Shown: positions 27,201-39,200 of the stretch, piece after piece
Position numbering within the stretch: the first letter of the stretch is position 1
Layout: every line of letters begins with the position of its first letter
From: Echinarachnius parma
Lineage: Eukaryota > Echinodermata > Echinoidea > Clypeasteroida > Echinarachniidae
DNA length: 64,000 nt
Assembly: GCA_037951105.1 (NCBI GenBank)
Contig: JBAMJV010004005.1
Location: 1 to 64,000 of the forward strand
Direction: 5' to 3'
Notes under the pieces: generated by a model
Told to the model about the DNA's origin: nothing
Seen by the model: the letters and a program-made list of their open reading frames with translations, nothing else
Database searches by the model: none
Translations under genes and position numbers: made by a program

Positions 27201-30200
27201 CAAGGATTCTTGAAATATCTTGAGAATAATATTGTTTGCATATTAATTAGCTGTGACCTTTGACCTTTGACCTCATGGCCCCAAAATGTATCAGATAATC
27301 CATACCTCTGAATACATGTCTTGTACAAAGTTTGAACAGAATCCATCCAACAATTCTTGAGATATTGCCAAAAAAAAGTAGGTTGCGTCACCCTGTTACC
27401 CAAAAAGTAACAGCGTGACCAAATTGATATTGCTTAGATTAATTAGTGGTAAAAGATAATGCTGCTATTTAGCATCCATAATATAGCCCTATGGGTGAAT
27501 GAAGAAGAAACAACAAATAATTTCATTCCCATTCATATTTTTCCAGAAATATTAAAAATACCTGTTTTTAGGGTAACAGCGTGACATATAGATGACTATA
27601 AATGAAACAGTCACTGAAGCAGAACAAAGAGCGAAAATGCCGAAATAGATATTTATCTGATAAATTGAAGTAATGTTCTTACCAACACTGAAAGAAAATT
27701 TTATGAAAACCTATTTTTGCAGCTCTTTTAAGCTTAATATATACAAGTATATTTTGTGAAAATAATTGAAAATTAATTTATGCTAATTAATTCCTATGAA
27801 ATAATAGTTTACGCCAAAATTTGTTTTGAACAAAATGCATTTCTGAATAGTTTAATCTTTAAGCTTTATCATCATCATCATCATCATCATCATCTGTACG
27901 GAAGGATAGGTTGTGTCCTGTAGTTCTTCCGGTCGTTGCATATAGGTTGGGTTGGTGCGGCTGAATTTGTACTATACTATAATATAATAACTGCATTTGG
28001 GTGTTGCGTGTGAGGCGGACTTCAGTGCAAATTGAATCTTTCTTCCCACCAAAATTGGTCCAATTTTCTTTTAAAAACGTCAACTGATGGTGCAGCAATA
28101 ACATCTTCGGGGAGGTTATTCCAATCATTTATTATCCTTAGACTAAAAAAGTTTAGTCTGATGTTTAGCCGGCATCTTGGGTGAAATAGCTTCAGTGTGT
28201 GGCCCCTCGTAGACGGGTAGTCGTTGCGAGTAAAGAAATGATCTGACGCTACATTATCAAGGCTGCGTAGAATTCTGAATACCTGGATCATGTCGCCTCG
28301 CCTTCGTCTGTAGAAGAGCGAATGAAGGTCCAGTGCTCGAAGTCTTTCCTCGTAAGTGAGATGTCTAATTTCATGTACCGATTTGGTCGCTCTTCTCTGA
28401 ACTCTTTCTATTTTATCGATGTCTCCGATGAACTGTGGGTGCCACGCTGACTGTCCATATTCGAGAAGAGGGCGGACTAATGATGTGATTAGAACCGTAA
28501 TTGTGAACTTGTCAATGTGTGAAAATGTTCGTTTGATTAGACCAAGGGTACGATAGCCTTTGTTCACTTGAACTGCGATGTGCTTCTGAAAGGTGAGGTT
28601 GCTATCGATGATGATTCCAAGGTCTGTTTCCTCCGAGGTTTGGTGCAGAGGCGACTCTCCCATTAAGTAGTCTTGGTTAATGTTCCTTCTTCCAAGATGA
28701 AGCACTTTACATTTTGTGTCGTTGAAAGATAGCTGCCATGTTCTTGACCACTCGAGTGCTTTGTTAAGGTCAGCTTGTAATAATGATGTTTCGTCCTCAG
28801 TGTCTGCTGTGCCGTATATCTTGGAGTCGTCAGCATATAGGAGCACGTGACTGTCGATTATTTTGGGTAAGTCATTAATGAAGAGAAGGAACATGACTGG
28901 ACCCAGCACACTCCCCTGCGGTATTCCACTCTGCACTTCTGTCCAGGTTGATTTGCTATCATTGATTGCAACACGCTGCTGTCTGTGCGTTAGAAAGTTT
29001 TTCAACCAGGTGAGGAGCGAGCCGTCTATTCCATATGCCTTGACCTTCTGCATCAGCCGGCGATGGGGAACAGCATCGAACGCTTTACGGAAGTCTAAGT
29101 ATATTACATCCAGTGATTTTCCCTCATCTAGGAGACGTGTCCAGTCCTCGAGCTGCCAGAGTAGCTGGGTGTTACATGATTTCCCTGGACAAAAACCGTG
29201 TTGTTCATCCGATAGTAGATTGTTTCTAATCATGTGTGGAATGATAATGTCACGGATTAAAGATTCAAGGATCTTCACCACTATTGAAGTTAAACTTATA
29301 GGTCTGTAGTTAAAAGGATCCCTTTTAGTGCCTTCCTTATGTATCGGGGTTATGTCAGCAAGTTTCCAGTCTTCCGGTACAAAGCCTTCATCTAATGATT
29401 TCTTGAAGATCACAGCTAGCGGAAAGGCAAGAGCTTCTTGGGCCTCCTTCAGGACTCTGGGATGGATCCCATCTGGTCCTGGTGATTTGCTCGGATTAAG
29501 TTCGTTAAGCTTCTTCCGGACATTCTCTGTTGTTATCTCTATGTTGTTCAGAGGTGCTCCTTTCCATACTTGTTCGAAAGGTGGCATGTTTGTTGTGTCC
29601 TCGACAGTAAACACGCTTTTAAATGCTGAATTCAGTACCTCTGCTTTCTCTCCATCCTCTGAAGCAAAGCTGCCATCATCCTTGATAAGGTCACCAACTT
29701 TTACTCTCTTTTTAGTTTTGCTGTTTACATATTGCCAAAACCTTTTGGGGTTTTCTTTAATATCGTCCATCACCTTTGACTCAAAGTCTCTGCTTAATTT
29801 CCTGGTGCTGGAACGGAGATCATTCCTAATACGTTTGTACCTGGTAAGGTCCCCAACAGATCCTGTATGTGTGTAGGTCCTCCAGGCACGTTGTTTCCTT
29901 CTGGATAGAGCTAAGGTTTGTCGATTAATATAAATGTTCTTCTTCTTGGACTTGTTTGGACATTTTGGGATAGACTCTTCAACTGCATCCAATATTGCTT
30001 GTTTAGTAAAAGCCCATGCTGTATTGCAGTTTACGTGTTCAGTGTGGTTGTTCCAATCGACATTGCCTAGGATTTCTCTAAGGTGATCGTAGTCCCCTCT
30101 ATTGAAGTTGTATAATTTGATACCAAATATGTTATGATTCGACGAATTTGAAAAATGGGTGCTTATGTCAATGTTTGCTTGAAATTGCCCTTTAGCAATA

Positions 30201-33200
30201 GATCTTTAGTGTTTTTCAAAGTCTAAATGGTAAATATAAACTTAATGTGTCTTTAACAACAACTAATTGTATTGCTGGTGTACGTTACGTGTGTATTGCA
30301 TGCGATATTATGCACATGTTTCGATTAGCTGCCTTTGACGTCTTTGTGCCTTAATTTGTAGGACTACATCATACAAGATTTAAGGGTGAGAAGAATGCTT
30401 GCTTTTTATAACAAATAACGGTACCAGGCATAAATGCAGTGCATACACATTTCTACAATATATTAATCCTTTTTTCCCCCTGGTTTTTCCATAAGGATCG
30501 AGCCGACGGTCCCCGGGGGGGTACTCACGTATATTGGGTATACGGGGATGTGCCGCTGGGAAGGGTGACTTTTTCAAGAAAGATCCTTAGACATGGGTCC
30601 CCTTTTCAAGAAAGATCCTTAGACATGGGTCCCCTTTTCATCAAAAAAATCCTTAGACATGGGTCCCTTTTTTCAGATTTCCCCTTTTTTATACGGGATT
30701 TTTGGATTTGCCGATGTAAAATTGCAAAAATTTCAAGCTCGCTACGCTCGCTAATTTAAAACCGCAAAATTTGCGGGAAATACACCCAAAACATGCGCCG
30801 CAGGCGAAAAAAAAATCCTAGGCATGGGTCCATTTTTCGCAAAAAGACCCTTAGATGTGGGTATGGGTTTGGAGGTCTCAGCCGCACACCCCCGTCCATC
30901 TATAATCCGAGTACCCCCCCCGGGCCGACGGTACGACGCACCAAACAGCGCTGCACCCAACGCCGCCCCCGCCGTGACTGCTGGACCGACGTACGACCAG
31001 CGCCTGGGCAATAGCTGCGTGCCTGAAGCTGCCCTGGCTGAAACCAAGGGCCCTTAAAACTCACAGGTACAAATCAATAGAAATAAAAGCCCGGAGCAGA
31101 CACACAACTAAGACCACAGCACAGTAATGCTCTGCATTGCATTAACAATGAATATACACAAGTGTTCAATTGAAGAAAAAAAAGTGGCACCCAGTATGGA
31201 CAGGTCTCTTAACTTCGCGCGTATCCCAACTTCGCGCATCATAGGCGAGATACGCATAAATTAGAACACGGACACGGCGACGGAAATTTTCAATGTCAAA
31301 TGAAAGAGCACACATCAATTACTCATCAACCAAAAAAATAGCAAATAAAGAGCGATATTTTTGTGGTCATTTTTTGTAAATTTCTTTGGTGTTTCAATAA
31401 AATTATGGAGGAGGAAGAATCAAGCAAATTAAACGGAAATCGTTCCAGTAGAACAATTTTGATGTCATCGAAAGGCTGCGCAAAATGCTCCTGTATTCAA
31501 CCTACCCTTCAAATTTACTTTCGGATCGCGCAATCTCCGTAGATAGCTTGACAACGCTGCGCGTGCTAAGATGCTAATGCGCGCAAAATGTTTGCATCAT
31601 CACACTGCCATTGAAATGCGTGTTACAGTTTGCCACACGGGATACGTGTTAAGTCAATGGCAGGGTGCCCTATGTATTGACGCGCGAAGTATGCCGACTA
31701 CCGTATGGTAGGTGTACTACACATCGGCACTGTTTTTAATATCGGCACACCGCGTAATATTTGTTTTTGCGCGTGTTGTGAAAAATCGCGCATGTGATGA
31801 TGCGCGCTACCCTTAAAAACTAAACTGGTCGAAATTTTGAGGAGAAATAATGCGTAGATCGTCCGCTACGAGTAAATTTGTGAAATGATGCCAATAAAAT
31901 TAGCATCGCACAAGAAATTTGGAGTTGCGTGCATTGTCAACGAGAGTTGAGGGGGTGCCGGTATTAAAAACACTTCGAACTTGTGAAGCCAAAAAAACAT
32001 GCGCGCGTTCGAAGGCGCTATCTCAAAATATAATTAATACATCGCAAATCTGATCATCGCATCGGAATCTGCACTATTTTCTCAATGTGTGAGTACAATT
32101 TCAAGAAATGTGTACAATTTTTAAGTCTTAAACTGTCGGAAATGTGTTAGTGTGCCGATGCGGGGGTTACTCAATCATACTCTGTGAAAAAGTTCTTGCT
32201 GATATGACATGCCACGGAATCGGGTCATTATAACCACGAATTGTGAGTTTAAAATGAAATCGTTCAAGATTAATCGAATCCTCAGAATTTGAGGGGTAAT
32301 TTATGATTGTTTCATTGAGATTACTGTAATTTTCTTGATCCTAAGCCACTTTGAAAAAATCCGAAATTCTCGTGCGCGAAGTTGGGATACACCTTCATAC
32401 TGGCAGTAGTAATTTGCTATAAATTCAAAGTATAATACTAGCCGACTCGACCCGATCCGACTGGTTTTCAGACTGATTAACTGAGTACGTTGCCGCAAGC
32501 TCAGTCAGCTGCCAGTCAGAGGTCATTCGATGCTGAACATGTTGAATCAGCTCTGACTGAGCGAAATAAACTGGCTCTAGTCAACTCTAGCCTGAATGAA
32601 ATCCAGTCAGATCTGGGCGAGTTGGCTCTGTCTGCACCAGGCTAAGTTAACATTATCCTAACCCTAACTCTAGTGAACGCTAGCGCGGAGCGCTAGCGTT
32701 CTAGGTCGGGCTAATAGTGCCCCCGAATTTATCATTTTTATGTACACGATAATGTGGTTCTGATTTTACCACACAATTAATTTGGCCGATAATGTCTACT
32801 TTCAGTAACTTTCCCAATACTGTTATTCTGGAACAGAGTCCAGTAAGTTTTGAGGATGTTGACAATGTGTATTAATTTTTGAAAGAATTTCGCCCTTATC
32901 TTATATTTCAATTGTTTTGTCATAATAAAAGAAAACCCACATTGGGTTGAAATCCAGTTAACTCTTGTTGTCCACATTGAGTTGTTATTAACAATATGTT
33001 AGACGTAATTTTTACCAGTTTTTGCTATATCCCAAGTCGAATTTCCTATAGAAACCCATAGGAAACCCATAGAAAACCCATAGGAATATCCTATGGGTTT
33101 CTATGGGTTTATATGGGACCAACAGAAATCCATAAAATAAAAACCCATAGAAACCCATAGGACCCATAGAAACCCATATGATCCCATATAAACCATTAGG

Positions 33201-36200
33201 CCTATGGGTCTCTATGGGAATCCTGGGAATTTCGACCTGGGTTATTGACCTTGAAAATTGAATGGGTTCTATTCTAGATAAACACAAAGCTTCTATGAAA
33301 AATTGGTTGAGATATCTGAGTAATTGTGTGCAGGAGACTGGTGACGAACGAACAAACAAACAAACAGGACCGAAAACATAGCCTCCTCCAATTTCGTTGG
33401 CGGAGGTAATGAAGCATTATAAAGAGATGATACTATTGCATCTTCTTAGGCATAGCTATTTCATTTTCTAGATGAAAACAGTAATGGTTATAATTGGCTA
33501 TTCCTATTTGATCATAATAATGCTGTATTTTTTCCTTTTCATTTTGGATATTTCAATGAAGTTTTAAATCACTGTTACAAAGGAGTTAATGACTACTTAC
33601 CTGAAGTCATGGAAAATATGGTCATTGCTAGGGCCTAACCGATGCGGGATTTCACTGCCGATCCGATGTCCGATGTTTTTCCCCCCCGTATCGGCCGATC
33701 CGATCCGATGCACCAATGTTTTTCCCCAAAAATGTTGCCTTATGTTTCCTATTGTTTTTTTCTACTACGCGGCTGCGATCTGCTAAGGCCTCCTCTGCAT
33801 GCGAGGCTCCGGGCTGGCCCGGCTGAGAGCAGAGGGAATATGTGCATAACGATCATGACCTGCGCAAGCACTTACAAAAATGCAATGTTTTACGCTTAAA
33901 TTCATCTTTTTATATGGCAATAAAATAACAAACGTTGATGCTTCGGTTGATTTATGAAACAATATTTACGGAAACTATGATTACAAAATATACAGAATTA
34001 CCTCTGTTACGAGCAGAACATTACTTTTTCCCGAGGTAGATGAACGAAAACTTGATTCGATTGCGTGTAGTTTTTGACAAGTTGATGCGTGGCCAGTGAA
34101 AAAAATACAATTATGCTAGGACTGAGAGCAGCGAAAATTATGCAAAATCGCCAAAAATTATGCCAAACCCTCTTTTGGAGCCGAGAGTCATTTTTTAGAC
34201 CGAAACCAGGAAATGTTAAGGTCTAGACCAGGACCCATTCATTGGTTTGGAATCATGTAAGCGGGGGGGGGGGGGGGGGGGGGTATAGTAGAAGACATTT
34301 TTCGAAGCCTAGACTGAGAATTTTCGACGTTTTTGAGACCGAGACCAGGTCCAGTCCCAAATTTTCGAGGCGAGACCAGGATTTTTACACAAATTCCGAG
34401 GCCGAGACCAGGATCTTCGAACCAGAATTATGCTAAAAAGAGTCAAATTATGCCAGAATTCGTAAAATTATGCCAGGCATAATGCCAGATGCCAAAAGGG
34501 TCAAAATTATGCCAGAACTGGCCACATAGTGATGATCTAGAATAACTAGCAACTGGCGCAAGTAAAAAAGTCCGTATTTTCAACGTTGCCAATATGTGAA
34601 GTACGTGATTACGTGTATGCATTTAATACATGTGGTCCATGCGGTCTGCAAATTGGCAATGAACGGAGTTCGCCAAATAATTTATGTTCCAAGTTCAAGC
34701 GAGATATTGGTAGAATCTTCTGAGATAGTCCGCGCATTCGTTTGCATTTTTTGGGGGGCTATTTTTGTTGCCATATATTCTTGGATACAGGGGCGTAAAT
34801 CCCGGGGGGGTGGGGGGGATGCATCCCCCCCCCCCCCCCGCTCTTGAAGGAGGGGGGGGGGGGTGCCTGTACAAATCATCCCCCCCCCCCCGAGAATTAA
34901 AAAAAATGAATAAAAAAAAAAAAAAGAAGGAAGAAGAAGAAGAAAAAAGAAAGCATATAATGCATGAGAAATTAGTGTTTTTTAAATGTAATTATAACTG
35001 TTTATATTCCACATACTAAGAATCTTGCTCTACGATTGGTCAAAAGTTAATCACGTGATGAAACATAGTTTCGCCCATCATTGATGGGAGAAGAAAACTT
35101 CGTTACACTGTGTAGATATCTTGGGCGAAAGTGCGTTGCACTCACTAGATAATTGGTAAAGTACTATCTACACTCCGCGGTTGCATTGAATTTAACGTGG
35201 AGTGTGTGGCCACTCAAATTCAGTACTTGCGCGATAACTCTATGCGCGCGAATTGTATTCGTTGTGCATGCATACGGTATACGGAGATACTAGTACACTG
35301 CACTGCACAGTGCACTGTATGTGTATTGTACATGCATTACATACATGCACCGTTTGCTGTTAATTGCTTGTTCTGTTGCTCTACTATGGCGGCCACAGAC
35401 GTAAGATTTGAGCTCTTTAACGAAGCTGAAATGGACACTTTTTTGCTTGAGAGTGAAAGTAAAAATACCAAGCGACAACTTAAGTTCAGCCTGAAAGTGT
35501 TCCAAGATTATTGCGATGCTGGAAGCATACTTTTTAACGAATTGTCTGATAGTCTATCAGGTTATGTAAAGCAGCAATTTTTTTTGCTATAATCTTGGAA
35601 ACAGTTTTTAATTTGGTCTAAATACATTACTGATGAGAAAAAGTGATGTTTCCATTTTTTATTTTTGGTCCCAGGGTGCATTTTGGCGATTTTAAAGATA
35701 ATTAGCTAATTTGCATATTTGTGAAATAAGGTCAGGGGTCATTTTCTATCTAGGAATAGTACAATATTGATAAAAACTAGTATTCTAGGGTATTTTGAGG
35801 CAAGGATTCCATTTCCGGTGCTCGTTTGTAAGTGCTGTATGGGAAACACTCTGAAATCAAAGATGGCTTCCCCTAATTTGCATATTTATGAATATTATTG
35901 ATTTTCAGTGGCTACAGCCCCTAATAAGCAATAATTCCGGATTATTATTTGTCAGTTATGTTCTAAGTATGTATTTAAGATATCAAAGATGAGTTAACAT
36001 CATGGCAACCTCTAGCAATGCATATTATTTGCATAAATATGTATTTTACCTAATTTGCATATTCCCCTAAATCGAGCATATTGGGAACCCGGCAAGTAAA
36101 AAAGACAAGTAATACCACTTTTCCAAGGTTTTAGGGGGCAACGAATCCATTCATGATACTTATTTACCTGTATCACCTCGGCAACCCACATAAATTCAAG

Positions 36201-39200
36201 ATGGCCGCGATTGTCATTTTAAAGTAAATAATGCTATTTGCTACTTAAACGGCATTTAATTGATAAAAGTATGATTTGCTTACTGTAAGCAAACAACTAC
36301 ATTGTGATTCAAATATTCTAGTTGCTCATTCCAATAATTAAAAGTCAAAACATTATAATATCAATCTAATATAACCGAAATAATATAGTCGTGTATGATA
36401 ACATGTGTAATTTAGGGAGCAGTCATCTTGGATTTGAGATGGATGCCATGGTGATACAGGTAAATAAGTATCAAAAATGGATCTGCTGCCCCCCAAAACC
36501 TTGGAAAAGTGGTATTACTTGTCTTTTTTACTTGCCGGGTTCCCAATATACTCGATTTTGGGGAATATGCAAATTTGGTAAAATACATAATTATGCAAAT
36601 AATATGCATTGCTAGAGGTTGCCACGATGGCAACTCATCTCTGATATCTTAAATGCATACTTAGAACATAACTGACAAATAATAATCCGGAATGATTGCT
36701 TATTAGGGGCTGTAGCCACTGAAAATCAATAATATTCATAAATATGCAAATTAGGGGCAGCCATCTTGGATTTCAGAGTGTTTCCCATACACCACTTACA
36801 AACGAGCACCGGAAATGGAATCCTTGCCCCAAAATACCCTAGAATACTAGTTTTTATCAATATTGTACTATTCCTAGATAGAAAATGACCCCTGACCTTA
36901 TTTCACAAATATGCAAATTAGCTAATTATCTTTAAAATCGCCAAAATGCACCCTGGGACCAAAAATAAAAAATGGAAACATCACTTTTTCTCATCAGTAA
37001 TGTATTAAGACCAAATAAAAAAATGTTTCCAAGATTATAGCAACAAATTTCACAACATTTATTTACACTTCATTAGGGGATATACTCTGACGTGGACTTG
37101 AAAGCGCTAGACCAAGTGTTGGGGAGACTCTATTTTCGCGTTTGTTGACTTTTGAACTGTTTTTTTGGAGTTTACATTTCGCGTGTTAGCTTTTGGAATT
37201 ACCCTGTTACCGAAATTGGAATAACAAGTCATTGTTGGTAAGTAGATCAAACCTAGTAGTAACTAACAGTACTTAGACTTAGAAGTTAGACTTAAGCCCG
37301 GCGCAGACAGAGCCGACTCGACCCGATCCGACTGGCTTTAATCAGGCTAGAGTTTGGCCTGGTCGGTCGGAGCAGATTTATCGTGTTGAATCGGCCCCAA
37401 CTGGCATCCGACTGTCTCTCGACTGGCAAAATGTGTGTCGCGAGGCACTGAAAACTGAGCCGATCGGAATGACAACCAGTCGAGTCGGCTCTGTCTTCGC
37501 CGGGCATTCTGAGTACTTAGAGTAGACTAGTCTAGGGGTAGGCCTGCTTAGACTACAGTACTAGTACAGTAGTAGTACTACGAGACTAGATCTAAGTTCG
37601 ATGTGAACCAGTCGAGTCGGCTCTGTCTGCGCCGGGCATTAGAGTACTTAGAATAGACTAGGGGTAGGCCTGCTTACACTACTACTTGTACATTATTACT
37701 TAGTACTACTAGACTAGATCTAAGTTCGATGTGGAATATAAAGCAAATAATCACCTTTTGGTTTCAGGCGATGGCAAACTATCACTTCCTCGGCGATCTG
37801 AATGTATACGCTATCTTTCCTCAGCTTCGCTTCGGAAAGATAGCTACATCCAGCTCGCCTCGGAAGTGATAGATTGTCCCATCGCCTTCACCAACGGTAA
37901 TTATTTGCTTAATAGCCTACACGTATACAGTATGTCACGATCATTAAAGAGTAGTTGCGCGAAGTGCCCGAACAAGCGCTTCATAAACTTCAGAATAATT
38001 TTTTGTTAGTATAGCCCAGACGTAAAATGCGCCAGAAGAATAGATGAAGACTGAAGGTCAAGACCAGGCGAGTTCCAGACTAACAGTGGCCGTTTGTCTC
38101 TTATCTAGTCCCCTTTTCATAAAAAAAATCCTTAGACATGGGTCCCATTTTGTAAAAAAAAAATGAGACATGGGTCCCTTTTTTCATTTATTCCTTTCCC
38201 CTCTTTTCTCCCTCGTTTTCTCCGGGATTTTGGGATTTTCCGCTGTGAAATTGCTAAAAATTTCAAACTCGCTCCGCTCGCTTGCATACGTAATATTTAA
38301 CAACCTCGGATGTTTATATATTACCCTTCATAATGCCATATCATAAGTAATAAGACGAATATACCCATACAATTATATTGAAACAAATGGCAATTTTCCG
38401 CTGTGAAATTGTTGAAATTTTCAAGCTCGCTCCGCTCGCTCGCTTGCATACGTAATATTTAACAACCTCGGATGTTTATAATTATATTACCCTTCATAAC
38501 GCCATATCATATGCAATAAAATGAATATACTCATACAATTATATTGAAACAAATGGCAATTTTCTGCTGTGAAATTGCAAAAAATTGTAAACATACGTTA
38601 TATTTAACAACCTCGGATGTTTATATATTACCCTTCATAACGCCATATCATAAGTAATAAGACGAATATACCATACAATAATGTTGAAACAAATGGCAAT
38701 TTTCCGCTGTTAAATTGCTAAAATTTTCAAGCTCGCTCCGCTCGCTCTCTTGCATACGTAATATTTAACAACCTCGGATGTTTATAATTATATTACCCTT
38801 CATAACGCCATATCATATGCAATAAAATGAATATACCCATACAATTAAATTGAAACAAATGGTAATTTTCCGCTGTGAAATTGCTAAAAATTTCAAGCTC
38901 GCTCCACTCGCTTGCATACGTAATATTTAACGACCTCGGATGATATTACCCTTCATTATAAACGCCATATCATAAGCAATAAAACGAACCATTATTGAAC
39001 CAAATGGCAATTTTCCGCTGTGAAATCGCTAAAATGTTCAAGCTCGCTCGCATATATTTCACAACCTCGGGTGTTACCCTTCATAACGCCATATCATAAG
39101 TAATAAAAACGAATATACCCATACAATTATAATGAAACAAATGGCAATTTTCCGCTGTGAAATTGCTGAAATAATATTTTCAAGCTCGCTCCGCTCGCTC

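Noticed and set aside
28863..29876. Plus-strand frames of 148 and 182 codons
   Set aside because: Shadows of the LINE reverse transcriptase on the minus strand.
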